The notes under the pieces are model-generated. The model saw only the letters and a list, made by a program, of their open reading frames with translations, had not been told where the DNA came from and did not search any database. The translations under genes were made by a program, and so were the position numbers. From CAZXSK01 sp964642855 (GTDB taxonomy: Bacteria; Planctomycetota; Phycisphaerae; SM23-33), in the NCBI GenBank assembly GCA_964642855.1, contig CAZXSK010000076.1, forward strand, positions 1-16,504: DNA of 16,504 nucleotides. The letters run 5' to 3'. This document shows, in pieces, positions 1 to 6,742 of this stretch. Numbering within the stretch: position 1 is the first letter of the stretch; the number at the start of each line of letters is the position of its first letter.

Positions 1-830
1 GCCTTGATGCGCTCCTCGAACTGCCCGCGGTACTTGGTGCCCGCGACCATCATCGCCAGGTCCAGCGCCACGATGCGTCGTTCGTGAAGAATCTCCGGAA
101 CGTCGTTGCCGATGATCTTCTGGGCCAGGCCCTCGACGATCGCCGTCTTGCCCACGCCCGCTTCGCCCAGCAGAACGGGGTTGTTCTTGGTTCGGCGGCA
201 AAGCACCTGGATGACGCGTTCGATCTCGTCGGTCCGGCCGATGACCGGATCCAGCGTGCCTTCGCGGGCCAGCTCGGTCAGGTCGCGACCGAAGTTATCC
301 AGCGCGGGAGTTTTGCTCTTGCCGCGCCGCTGGGGCCCGGAGCTCTCGCGCGAGTCGGAGTCGGACGGCATGGAAGACTCTTCCGGCTCGACACCCGCCC
401 CGAGGAGGTTGAGTACCTCTTCGCGGACCTCGTCGAGCTTGAGCCCGAGGTTCATCAGCACCTGGGCGGCCACGCCGTCGTGCTCCCGGAGCAGACCCAG
501 CAGCAGGTGCTCGGTGCCCACGTAGTTGTGATTGAGATTGCGGGCTTCCTCGATGGCGTACTCGATGACCTTCTTGGCCCGAGGCGTCTGGGGAAGCTTG
601 CCCATGGTGACCATGTCCGGTCCGGCCTTGACGAGCTTCTCGACCTCCATGCGGACCTTGTGGAGATCCACGCCCAGGTTCTTGAGCACGTTGGCACCGA
701 CGCCCGAACCCTCTTTCACCAGGCCAAGCAGGATATGCTCGGTCCCGATGTATTCGTGGTTGAAGCGCTGGGCCTCCTGGTTTGCCAGGGCCATGACTTT
801 CCTGGCTCGCTCTGTAAATCTTTCGAACAT
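1..830 (-). CDS. clpC: ATP-dependent Clp protease ATP-binding subunit ClpC, N-terminal part (partial)
   Basis: AAA+ unfoldase that recognises, unfolds and threads proteins into the ClpP chamber in the cytoplasm. Only the first 276 codons are present; the gene leaves the window at its left edge. The protein starts MFERFTERARKVMALA, typical of ClpC. Two tandem Clp-N repeats follow (about residues 1-145), with the characteristic EHILLGL and EHLLLGL segments. A Ser/Asp/Glu-rich linker lies at about 160-180. The first nucleotide-binding domain then begins with the LDNFGRDLTELAREG segment and the Walker A motif GEAGVGKT at residues 222-229 (Lys228 near base 148). The ATG at 828-830 has a GGAG 10 nt upstream. 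The gene is not preceded by mcsA, mcsB or ctsR, unlike in Bacillus. Its likely peptidase partners, clpP1 and clpP2, are about 2.6 kb away on the same strand. The ClpC rather than ClpA call rests on the N-terminal sequence; the middle domain that would settle it is outside the window. Confidence 0.95.
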   Translation of the reverse strand, partial: MFERFTERARKVMALANQEAQRFNHEYIGTEHILLGLVKEGSGVGANVLKNLGVDLHKVRMEVEKLVKAGPDMVTMGKLPQTPRAKKVIEYAIEEARNLNHNYVGTEHLLLGLLREHDGVAAQVLMNLGLKLDEVREEVLNLLGAGVEPEESSMPSDSDSRESSGPQRRGKSKTPALDNFGRDLTELAREGTLDPVIGRTDEIERVIQVLCRRTKNNPVLLGEAGVGKTAIVEGLAQKIIGNDVPEILHERRIVALDLAMMVAGTKYRGQFEERIK

Positions 831-904
831 AATCAAATAGCTCCAGCCGCCTGGGTGGCGGGGGTTAGTAGTCGCCGTTTTTTGCAGCGTCCTCCGTTGC
901 CCAT

Positions 905-932
905 GTTATCTGATCCGGGGGCATTCATTCAA
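905..932 (-). promoter_or_regulatory. Candidate sigma70-type promoter of clpC
   Basis: On the minus strand TTGAAT (927-932) is followed after 16 nt by GATAAC (905-910). Each box matches 4 of 6 consensus positions. The inferred transcription start lies about 65-70 nt upstream of the clpC ATG. A second possible -10, TATGAT at 953-958, abuts the palindrome at 957-978 but has no good -35 box. Read by eye only. Confidence 0.35.
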
Positions 933-956
933 GCAGACGCAGGCCGCCTCTCATCA

Positions 957-978
957 TATCGGTCAGTATTGACGGATA
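957..978. promoter_or_regulatory. 22-bp imperfect palindrome, candidate operator upstream of clpC
   Basis: The arms TATCgGTCA and TGACgGATA flank a central gTAt. Nine of eleven position pairs are complementary. It sits in an AT-rich pocket just upstream of the candidate clpC promoter and overlaps a second possible -10 (TATGAT, 953-958). The GGTCA/TGAC core resembles a CtsR half-site but is inverted, whereas CtsR sites are direct repeats. Binding by a dimeric regulator is an inference. Confidence 0.4.
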
Positions 979-1130
979 ATTCATTTTCGAGCGGCGGAAG
1001 CTCTCGCCGGGCCTCGCCGCTGCAAGGCCTTCTCTACTCATACGATGTGCAGGCAGCCACGGTTCCCCCTGCATTCTGGTTTTTCCGAGAACCCGCCCGG
1101 CGCCTTTTCCGTCTGTCTGCAGGTGGCGCG

Positions 1131-1159
1131 TTGAGATTCCGGCCGAAATCTGGTACATC
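1131..1159 (+). promoter_or_regulatory. Candidate promoter of the 1241 gene
   Basis: TTGAGA (1131-1136) is followed after 17 nt by TACATC (1154-1159), which is preceded by an extended -10 TGG. The -35 matches 5 of 6 consensus positions and the -10 only 3 of 6, partly offset by the TGn extension. The leader to the ATG would be about 75 nt. Confidence 0.4.
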
Positions 1160-1240
1160 GCAGGCTGGGGGCGCGGCCTTCAGCCGATCGCCGCGGCACC
1201 GGAGCGCCTTTTCGGGCGGGCACAGAAGGGACCACAGAGC

Positions 1241-2386
1241 ATGGCCAAGACCACCTATCGCGACGACCTGGCATTCCTGAAGGACCACACCGAGACCGTC
1301 GAGCTGCAGACCTCTGCCGGTGACGCCCGGCTGGCGGTGACTCCCTCCTACCAGGGCAGGGCGATGACCTCAACCCTCTCCGGGCCTGATGGCGCGAGCT
1401 TCGGGTGGCTTAATCGGGAGTTCATCGACGCCGGGCAGAACGATCCGACCTTCAACAATTACGGCGGCGAGGACCGCTTCTGGCTGGGGCCCGAGGCGGG
1501 GCAGTACGGGCTGTGGTTCGAAAGCGGACAGCCGTTCAATCTGGACCATTGGAAGACCCCCGAGGGCTTCAATACCGGGGCGTTTCCCATCAAGGACCTC
1601 CAGGCCGATACCGTTCGCCTCAAGACCCGCTTCGACGTGACCAATTACGCCGGAACCCGGTTCACCTGTGGCGTCCAGCGGACCCTCAGCCTGCTCGAGC
1701 CGGCCGTGACCGCGGTGCATCTGGGTGCCGAGATTCCTTCCGGCGTGTCGATGATCGGGTTCGAGAGCGAAAACGTGCTCACCAACAAGGGCGACGACCC
1801 CTGGACCCGTGATTCAGGCCTCCTGAGCGTCTGGATTCTCGGCCAGTTCAAGCCCCTGCCCCGCGGCAGGGTGATCGTGCCCTTCCAGAAGGGCCCGGAA
1901 GACAAGCTCGGGCCTCGCGTGACGACCGATTACTTCGGCGAGCTGCCCGACGAGCGGGGCGTGTTCACCGACGGACACTTCCTGTTCACCTGCGACGGCG
2001 AGTACCGCAGCAAGATCGGCGTCTCGCCGGAGCGGGCGATGGACGTTCTCGGCAGCTGGGACCCCGACGCCGGCGTGCTGACGGTGGTGCAATTCTCTCT
2101 GCCCGACGACCCGACGGAGCTTCCCTACGTCAACAGCCTCTGGGAGATGCAGGACGACCCGTTCGCCGGCGACGTGGTCAACAGCTACAACGACGGCGAG
2201 GAGACCCCCGGGGCAGGGCAGCTCGGCCCGTTCTACGAGATCGAAACATCCAGCCCGGCAGCGGAGCTTGCCCCCGGCGAGTCGATCACGCACGTGCACC
2301 GGACATTCCACTTTGCCGGCGACCCGGAGGCGGTGCTGCAGGTTGCCCGTGGCGCGCTGGGGTTCGACATCTCCGAAATGCCGTAA
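1241..2386 (+). CDS. Conserved hypothetical protein, DUF6786-like, mutarotase-like fold suspected
   Basis: This 381-aa protein has no signal peptide, membrane segment or lipobox, so it is probably cytoplasmic. The clearest signature is GGEDRFWLGPEAGQ at residues 75-88. I recall this kind of segment from proteins annotated DUF6786 in Planctomycetes and Bacteroidetes; the match is from memory and was not searched. The many short beta-prone stretches, aromatic residues and a late THVHRTFHF segment near residue 350 suggest a galactose-mutarotase-like beta-sandwich that binds a carbohydrate. The catalytic residues of a true aldose 1-epimerase cannot be assigned, so no reaction is claimed. The ATG at 1241 follows AGAAGGGA about 11 nt upstream. 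Reading frames that open further upstream run antisense through clpC. The gene stands alone, divergent from clpC and convergent with the small gene at 2489-2644, so context gives no functional hint. Confidence 0.75.
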   Translation: MAKTTYRDDLAFLKDHTETVELQTSAGDARLAVTPSYQGRAMTSTLSGPDGASFGWLNREFIDAGQNDPTFNNYGGEDRFWLGPEAGQYGLWFESGQPFNLDHWKTPEGFNTGAFPIKDLQADTVRLKTRFDVTNYAGTRFTCGVQRTLSLLEPAVTAVHLGAEIPSGVSMIGFESENVLTNKGDDPWTRDSGLLSVWILGQFKPLPRGRVIVPFQKGPEDKLGPRVTTDYFGELPDERGVFTDGHFLFTCDGEYRSKIGVSPERAMDVLGSWDPDAGVLTVVQFSLPDDPTELPYVNSLWEMQDDPFAGDVVNSYNDGEETPGAGQLGPFYEIETSSPAAELAPGESITHVHRTFHFAGDPEAVLQVARGALGFDISEMP

Positions 2387-2429
2387 CGCCCGCGGGACGG
2401 AGAGGCAGACCTTCCGCCGGGCGGGCGTT
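2385..2429 (+). terminator. Candidate hairpin terminator after the 1241 gene
   Basis: A perfect 9-bp stem AACGCCCGC (2385-2393) / GCGGGCGTT (2421-2429) encloses 27 nt and overlaps the stop codon. No T-tract follows, so intrinsic termination is uncertain. It lies between convergent genes and could act for either. Confidence 0.35.
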
Positions 2430-2488
2430 GCGGGTGCGCTGAAGCTACCTTCTGTCTGCAGCGATGGAGTGTCGCCAGCGGCGTGAGA

Positions 2489-2644
2489 TTACGACGACTG
2501 GCGCGGCGTGGGTTGCGACTCGGGACGGGTCTTGCCAGAGGTCTCCATCGCAATGAGCGTGGTGAAGACCTGCGTGGCCTGCTGGTCATTGTGAGTGCAG
2601 AACGCCTCCATCAAATCGATCCGATTGGATTTCTGATCGAACAT
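2489..2644 (-). CDS. Small 51-aa protein of unknown function
   Basis: A 51-codon frame starting MFDQKSNRIDLMEAF and ending PTPRQSS. It is supported by a perfect AGGAGG (2653-2658) placed 8 nt before the ATG and by an extended -10 promoter about 80 nt upstream. The first 33 or so residues look helical and mildly amphipathic, with a single Cys16. The last 18 are polar and Pro/Ser-rich, so probably disordered. There is no signal peptide or membrane segment. I recognise no family. It stands alone on its strand, convergent with the 1241 gene and about 190 nt downstream of the lipoprotein gene that ends the trigger factor operon. Its own promoter argues for a separate transcript. The call rests on ribosome-binding site, spacing and promoter together; comparative evidence is lacking. 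Confidence 0.6.
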   Translation of the reverse strand: MFDQKSNRIDLMEAFCTHNDQQATQVFTTLIAMETSGKTRPESQPTPRQSS

Positions 2645-2833
2645 CCGGCAATCCTCCTGAGGTTCCCTGGAATGTCCGTTGTGAGGGGTCCCTCCTGAAG
2701 AACTCCTCCAACTGCTACATGGAATATAGCATACGTTTGGGATCTTTGGGGGATTCTTCCAGGTCGTTTGTGAGAAAAGACCTACAGGTGGTGCGGAAAA
2801 GGCTCGACGTGACGCGTAAGGGGGCGGGGAGGT
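2645..2833. other. Leader and promoter region of the 51-aa gene
   Basis: This short, relatively AT-rich stretch holds the promoter and Shine-Dalgarno of the small gene. It also has a weak terminator-like arrangement for the lipoprotein gene: on the minus strand AGACCT (2830-2835) can pair with AGGTCT (2778-2783), followed by TTTCT, but the loop is 46 nt long. No further gene is visible. Confidence 0.5.
2723..2731 (-). promoter_or_regulatory. Extended -10 promoter of the 51-aa gene
   Basis: The minus strand reads TGC then TATATT (2723-2728), a TGn-extended -10 matching 5 of 6 positions. No good -35 lies 16-18 nt upstream, as is common for extended -10 promoters. The expected start near 2716 gives a leader of about 70 nt. 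Confidence 0.45.
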
Positions 2834-3478
2834 CTACTTTGCGGCCGATTCGTCTTCGGCAACAGGCGAGACGGAAACCTGCTTCTGCGCGGAGAACGTC
2901 TCGCCCGTGAGGTAGTCGATGAACTCTACCCGCACGGTGACGGTATCCCCAGCCGGAACTCGCCGGTCCCACCGGCAGGGGAAGCTGAAATGATACACCC
3001 CGAAGCCGCCCGACCAGAAGCCCGCCAGCTGTTCGGGGGAAATGACCCGTTGTCCGAGGAGGACCTCGTTGGGGTCCCGACCGAGATCGAACAGGCGGAC
3101 CGTCACCCGCCCGGCGGCCTTGATTACGCTGCCGTGCTGGTCGATCGGCTGGAGGAAGACCTTCACGGCGTCGTCGCCGGGGTTGTCGTCGGTGTCCACG
3201 CCGCCGGTGTAGCGGCCGAGCTCGATCCGCGAGACGGTGAACAGCACGTCCTTGCGCTTATCGCCGAGGTCCTGGAGCGTCCGGGTCTTGCGGCGCTGGT
3301 CTTCGAGATCGGCCTTGGTGCGGGCCAGCTGCTCGCGGAGGTCCTCGACGGTTTCCTGCTCGTTTTGGAGCTCCCGCTGGAGCCGCAGAATCTCCGTTCG
3401 CCCGCCGTCACACCCGGCTGCGAGCAGGGCGGCTGCGGTGAGAATCACCAGCGGCATCCAGGGTCGGGCGGGGGTCAT
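2834..3478 (-). CDS. Coiled-coil lipoprotein in the tig-clpP operon
   Basis: This 214-aa protein is predicted to be a lipoprotein. A hydrophobic signal (residues 8-20) ends in the lipobox LAAGC with Cys23 as the lipidation site. Asp24 at position +2 would favour inner-membrane retention if an Escherichia-type Lol rule applies. Residues about 27-75 form a charged heptad-like helix, probably a coiled coil. A beta-rich domain (about 78-203) follows, with VFLQP, KAAGRVTVRLFDLG and GVYHFSFPCRW segments; similar domains occur in uncharacterised planctomycete lipoproteins, from memory. Its ATG (3476-3478) overlaps the clpP2 stop (3475-3477) as ATGA, implying translational coupling. It is the last gene of the tig-clpP1-clpP2 operon. 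A role in envelope proteostasis is possible from position only. Function unknown. Confidence 0.85.
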   Translation of the reverse strand: MTPARPWMPLVILTAAALLAAGCDGGRTEILRLQRELQNEQETVEDLREQLARTKADLEDQRRKTRTLQDLGDKRKDVLFTVSRIELGRYTGGVDTDDNPGDDAVKVFLQPIDQHGSVIKAAGRVTVRLFDLGRDPNEVLLGQRVISPEQLAGFWSGGFGVYHFSFPCRWDRRVPAGDTVTVRVEFIDYLTGETFSAQKQVSVSPVAEDESAAK

Positions 3479-4113
3479 TTGTCGTTGCCGGACTCCTTGC
3501 CTCGTGAGCTTTCGGGCAGCGAGTGCATGATCTGGTCCACGCAGCCGTAGTCGACGGCCTGGTCGGCATCCAGCCAGCGGTCGCGGTCGCAGTCTTTCTC
3601 GACCTGCTCGACGGACTGGCCGGTGTGATTGGCGAGGATTTCGTACAGCCGCTTCCGCAGCCGGAGAATCTCCTGGGCTTCGATGTCCAGGTCCGTAGCC
3701 GGCCCGGTGAGCACGCCGGTGATGTGAGGCTGGTGGATCAGCACGCGGCTGTTGGGCAGGCAGTAGCGTTTGCCCTTGGTTCCACCGGCCAGCAGCACCG
3801 CGCCCATCGACGCGGACATGCCCACGCAGTAGGTAGCTACGTCGGGTCGTATGAACTGCATGGTGTCGTAGATCGCCAGGCCGGCCGATACGCTCCCGCC
3901 GGGCGAGTTGATGTACAGGTTGATGTCGGTTTCGGGGTCTTCGTTGGACAGGAACAGAAGCTGGGCGATCACCAGGTTGGCGATGTCGTCGTTGATCCCG
4001 CCGCCGACGAAGACGATCCGGTCGCGAAGAAGCCGGCTGAAGATGTCGTAACTGCGTTCGCCGCGCCCGGTCTTCTCGATGACGATCGGGACGAGATGTT
4101 GATTGCTGGCCAT
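3475..4113 (-). CDS. clpP: ATP-dependent Clp protease proteolytic subunit, second paralogue
   Basis: Serine peptidase subunit of the Clp protease. ClpP rings stack into a barrel that degrades proteins delivered by ClpC or ClpX. At 212 aa the length is normal. The catalytic triad is intact: Ser102 in MSASMGA, His127 in LIHQP and Asp178 in DRDRW. The oligomerisation and handle regions are recognisable (YINSPGGSVSAGLAIYDTM, HTGQSVEQVEKD). The loop after His127 reads HQPHITGVLTGPATD, two residues longer than the HQPxGGxxGxAxD of classical ClpP, so the substrate groove probably differs from that of the neighbouring paralogue. The start ATG (4111-4113) lies 27 nt after the upstream clpP1 stop, with AGAAAGG about 14 nt before it. 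It belongs to the operon tig-clpP1-clpP2-lipoprotein. The two subunits may form a mixed complex, an inference from other bacteria with paired ClpPs. Confidence 0.95.
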   Translation of the reverse strand: MASNQHLVPIVIEKTGRGERSYDIFSRLLRDRIVFVGGGINDDIANLVIAQLLFLSNEDPETDINLYINSPGGSVSAGLAIYDTMQFIRPDVATYCVGMSASMGAVLLAGGTKGKRYCLPNSRVLIHQPHITGVLTGPATDLDIEAQEILRLRKRLYEILANHTGQSVEQVEKDCDRDRWLDADQAVDYGCVDQIMHSLPESSRGKESGNDK

Positions 4114-4140
4114 GGGCTGTGAGGACCTTTCTTCAGCGGG

Positions 4141-4755
4141 TTAGCTCTTCTTCTTGTCGCGGGCCTGTTCGGGCGTGATGATCTCGTCGACCACGCCGTA
4201 TTCCTTGGCCTCGGCGGGTCGCATGTAGCGATCGCGCTCGGTCTCCTGGGCGATCTGCTCGACCTCCCGCCCGGTGTGACTGGCGAGGATCTCGTTGAGC
4301 GTTTGCTTGGCCTTGAGGATTTCCTCGGCCTGGATCTGGATATCCGACGCCTGCCCGGTGACTCCGCCCCAGGGCTGGTGGATCATGATCTTCGAGTGGG
4401 GCAGCGCCATGCGTTTGCCCTTCGTCCCGGAGGCGAGAATGATCGCCGCACCACTGGCTGCCTGCCCGACGCAATACGTCGCGACGTCGCAGCTGAGAAA
4501 CTGCATGGTGTCGTAGATCGCCAGGGTGTCGTCGACCGCCCCGCCGGGCGAGTTGATGTACAGGCTGATCTCGCGATCGGGGCTCTTGGCCTGGAGTTCC
4601 AGCAGGCGCATGATCAGCCCGCCGGCCGATCCGGCGTTGATCTCGCCCCACAGGAACACGATCCGTTCCTCGGCGAGACGCTCCTCGAGTGTCATCTCCC
4701 GGCGTGCGCTGTAGTCGCGGTACGCCTGCGGGCCGATTGCTCTACGACCATTCAT
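4141..4755 (-). CDS. clpP: ATP-dependent Clp protease proteolytic subunit, first paralogue
   Basis: Peptidase subunit of the Clp protease, 204 aa. The triad is Ser101 (GQAASGAA), His126 (MIHQPWGG) and Asp175 (ERDRY). The residues right after the nucleophile are Gly-Ala rather than the usual Met-Gly, and the His loop is of classical length (HQPWGGVTGQASD). The two paralogues therefore differ at both the nucleophile turn and the substrate strand. The chosen start (MNGRRAIGP) has AAGGAG about 9 nt upstream. An internal Met21 would remove the N-terminal segment that normally forms the axial gate and is less likely. The C-terminus is Lys-rich (RDKKKS). The gene lies about 76 nt downstream of the trigger factor gene on the same strand. 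Confidence 0.95.
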   Translation of the reverse strand: MNGRRAIGPQAYRDYSARREMTLEERLAEERIVFLWGEINAGSAGGLIMRLLELQAKSPDREISLYINSPGGAVDDTLAIYDTMQFLSCDVATYCVGQAASGAAIILASGTKGKRMALPHSKIMIHQPWGGVTGQASDIQIQAEEILKAKQTLNEILASHTGREVEQIAQETERDRYMRPAEAKEYGVVDEIITPEQARDKKKS

Positions 4756-4831
4756 CGGGTTCGCTCCTTCGGTCTCGTGCCCCAGCCGCCAGGCGCCCGC
4801 CCGGCCGCTGAGTGCGTACTACTCTATCGGT

Positions 4832-6433
4832 CTAGTCGTCCGATTTCTTTTTGGAGCTGTCCTTGCCCTTGCCCTTGGTGGCCTTCTTCGAGCTCTTCTT
4901 CGACGACTTCTTGGCCGATTTCCCGGAAGTCTTCTTGCTCGACTTCTTGGACGATTTCTTCTCGGACTTCTTCTCCGACTTCTTCTCCGCCTTCTTGGGC
5001 GATTCCTTCTCCGACTTCTTCGACGACTTCTTGTCCGAATCCTTCTTGTCGGCGTCCTTGTCGCTGTCGGCCTCGACCTCCGTGACCTTCGCATCCTGCA
5101 GCAGCGCGTCGAGGGTCTTCTCCTGGCGCATCGTCACGGCCAGCTGCTCCAGCGTGCCGTCGGAGGCGAGTTCCTGGCGGAGACGCTCCGGCCTGCGGTT
5201 GTAGTAGGCAGCCATCTGTGCGACGCGCGAGTTGATCTCCGGCTCGGCGACGTCGATTTCCTTCTCCTCGGCGATCTTGCCCAGGATGAACTGCAGCTTG
5301 AGGTCCCGCTGGGCCTGCTCGGTCGCCTGGGCCTGCAACTCGGTCATCTGTTCGTCGATCCGCTCGCGGGGCATGCCCATCTGCAGCAGTTGGATGTACT
5401 GCCGCTGGAGGATCCGCGCGGCGTGGCGGTTGGCGACCCCCTCGGGCACGTCCAGCTCGGTGTTGTCCAGCAGGTAGTCCTCGATCCCCTTGCGCATCGT
5501 GTCCTTCGATTCCTGCTCCACGCGCTGGGCTATCCGCGCCGAGAAAAACTCCTTCATCTCGTCGAGCGAGTCGAAACCGCTGCGGCTGGCGAACTCTTCG
5601 TCGATCTCCGGAATCTCGCGACGGCGGACCTGGGAAATCGTGATCGTGACCGTCAGCTTCTTGCCGTGCCAGTCTTCGTTCGGATGCGAGTCGGGCACCT
5701 CGACCTCGATTTCGATTTCGTCCCCGGCCTTGGCGCCCGCGAGCTTGTCGCCCAGGTCCACCAGCGGCAGGCCTTCGATCTGTCCCGGCGCCACGCGCAG
5801 GCTCAGGCCCGGCTTGTTGACGTCGTCGATCTCGTCGCCGGAAATCACGGCCGCCGCGGTGACCATGTCTCCCTTCTCGGCCTTACCGTCGACGTCGGTA
5901 TACTTGGCCTGCGATTCGGCGATCTGCTGGAGATACTCGTCGATGCGCTCGTCGCTGACTTCGGCGACGGGCTTCTCGACCTCGATGCCTTCGACGTCGG
6001 GCAGGTCGAACTCCGGCTGGACCTCGACTTCGAAAGACACCTCCATGTCGCCGGTTTCCGGCACCTCGATCTCGTCGAGATTCAGGTCCGGCTCGCCGAT
6101 GGTCTCCAGGTCGCTCTCTTCCATCGCTTCGCCCAATGCCTCGCCGATCAGGGCGTTGCGGACGTCCTCGCCGATCTCTTTGGCGAATCGCTTCTCGATG
6201 AGTCGCTTGGGGGCATGGCCGACGCGGAAACCGGGGATCTGGGCGCTCTGTCCCAGTTCACCGAACATTTCATCGTACTTGGCATCGATCCGCTCGCGCG
6301 GCACGGTGACCGTCACCTTCTTCTTGAGCGTTCCGGCGTCCTCGACGGTGACGTCGAGCTTGGGCTGATCGTCGGCGGCCTGGTCAAGCTCTTCGCCTTC
6401 GGTCTGGGGGTCGAGTTCGTTCTGGTCGGCCAT
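4832..6433 (-). CDS. tig: Trigger factor with a Lys/Ser-rich C-terminal tail
   Basis: Ribosome-associated chaperone and peptidyl-prolyl isomerase that receives nascent chains at the exit tunnel. It is 533 aa, about 100 longer than E. coli trigger factor (432). A 27-residue acidic N-terminal extension precedes the ribosome-binding domain, whose signature GFRVGHAP lies at residues 68-75. The FKBP-like PPIase domain covers about 170-270 and the helical C-terminal chaperone domain about 275-450. Residues 459-533 form a low-complexity tail with 33 Lys and no Arg, built of KKS, EKKS and SSKKS units. The ATG at 6431-6433 is preferred because GGAG (6443-6446) stands 9 nt before it. An in-frame TTG at 6446-6448 would overlap that site. 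It heads the operon with both clpP genes, linking chaperone and protease, as tig-clpP linkage does in many bacteria. Confidence 0.95.
   Translation of the reverse strand: MADQNELDPQTEGEELDQAADDQPKLDVTVEDAGTLKKKVTVTVPRERIDAKYDEMFGELGQSAQIPGFRVGHAPKRLIEKRFAKEIGEDVRNALIGEALGEAMEESDLETIGEPDLNLDEIEVPETGDMEVSFEVEVQPEFDLPDVEGIEVEKPVAEVSDERIDEYLQQIAESQAKYTDVDGKAEKGDMVTAAAVISGDEIDDVNKPGLSLRVAPGQIEGLPLVDLGDKLAGAKAGDEIEIEVEVPDSHPNEDWHGKKLTVTITISQVRRREIPEIDEEFASRSGFDSLDEMKEFFSARIAQRVEQESKDTMRKGIEDYLLDNTELDVPEGVANRHAARILQRQYIQLLQMGMPRERIDEQMTELQAQATEQAQRDLKLQFILGKIAEEKEIDVAEPEINSRVAQMAAYYNRRPERLRQELASDGTLEQLAVTMRQEKTLDALLQDAKVTEVEADSDKDADKKDSDKKSSKKSEKESPKKAEKKSEKKSEKKSSKKSSKKTSGKSAKKSSKKSSKKATKGKGKDSSKKKSDD
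4835..5060 (-). repeat. Low-complexity coding repeat for the trigger factor Lys/Ser tail
   Basis: On the plus strand the DNA is an irregular series of GACTTCTTC, GACTTCTTG and GACGACTTC units, reading as KKS and SSKKS on the minus strand. Lys is almost always AAG. Such tracts can expand or contract by slippage, so the exact length could vary between strains or be an assembly risk. Confidence 0.75.
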
Positions 6434-6483
6434 GGGGTTGGGCTCCAACTTGGGCCCTCGCGTCCAGGCGCGCCGACGCGGCG

Positions 6484-6500
6484 CGCCCCCGGCGGGGGCG
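6484..6500 (-). promoter_or_regulatory. GC hairpin in the tig leader
   Basis: A perfect 7-bp stem CGCCCCC (6484-6490) / GGGGGCG (6494-6500) with a 3-nt loop lies about 50 nt before the tig ATG. It would be stable in the mRNA leader. A regulatory role is only an inference. Confidence 0.35.
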
Positions 6501-6600
6501 GTTCAAAGGTCATGCGGACTTCCGGCGAGCGGCCGGCCTGGCCGGTGTCGTCGTCGGGGCGTCCCTGAACCTATCGGCCCGGGGTCCGCGGAAACGCCAG

Positions 6601-6629
6601 AGTTTACGCAACGCCTGCCGGCGCGTCAA
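6601..6629 (-). promoter_or_regulatory. Sigma70-type promoter of the tig-clpP operon
   Basis: The minus strand has TTGACG (6624-6629), a 17-nt spacer and TAAACT (6601-6606), matching 5 of 6 and 4 of 6 consensus positions. Transcription from near 6594 would give a leader of about 160 nt before tig. Confidence 0.55.
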
Positions 6630-6742
6630 CGCTTCTGCCCGTCGAGACGTGGGCGGTTTTCACGCAGGAAGTATAGGTCTCCTCCACGCCCACCCGGAGC
6701 GGGTTGGCTGAAACCACCCGACGGTAGCCTGGTTGGTCATCA

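Larger units (their letters stand above)
831..1240. other. Divergent intergenic region between clpC and the 1241 gene
   Basis: This 410-nt stretch has no convincing gene. Its left half (about 880-990) is distinctly AT-richer than the surroundings and holds a candidate clpC promoter and a 22-bp imperfect palindrome. Its right half holds a candidate promoter for the rightward gene at 1241. No CIRCE-type (TTAGCACTC/GAGTGCTAA) or direct-repeat CtsR-type heat-shock operator is visible. Minus-strand reading frames here lack ribosome binding sites and recognisable protein content. Confidence 0.7.

Noticed and set aside
831..1240. Search for CIRCE or CtsR operators upstream of clpC.
   Set aside because: No TTAGCACTC/GAGTGCTAA pair and no tandem GGTCAAA heptads were found; only the inverted GGTCA/TGAC dyad is present.
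84..1280. A 398-codon plus-strand frame antisense to clpC and continuing to 1280.
   Set aside because: It covers the clpC Walker A region in antisense and shows no protein family features.
6313..6513. A possible upstream frame in the tig leader (start 6513, minus) overlapping the tig start out of frame, with a GGAAG before it.
   Set aside because: The peptide is Pro/Arg/Ser-rich shadow-like sequence. Without conservation it is not supportable as a regulatory uORF.
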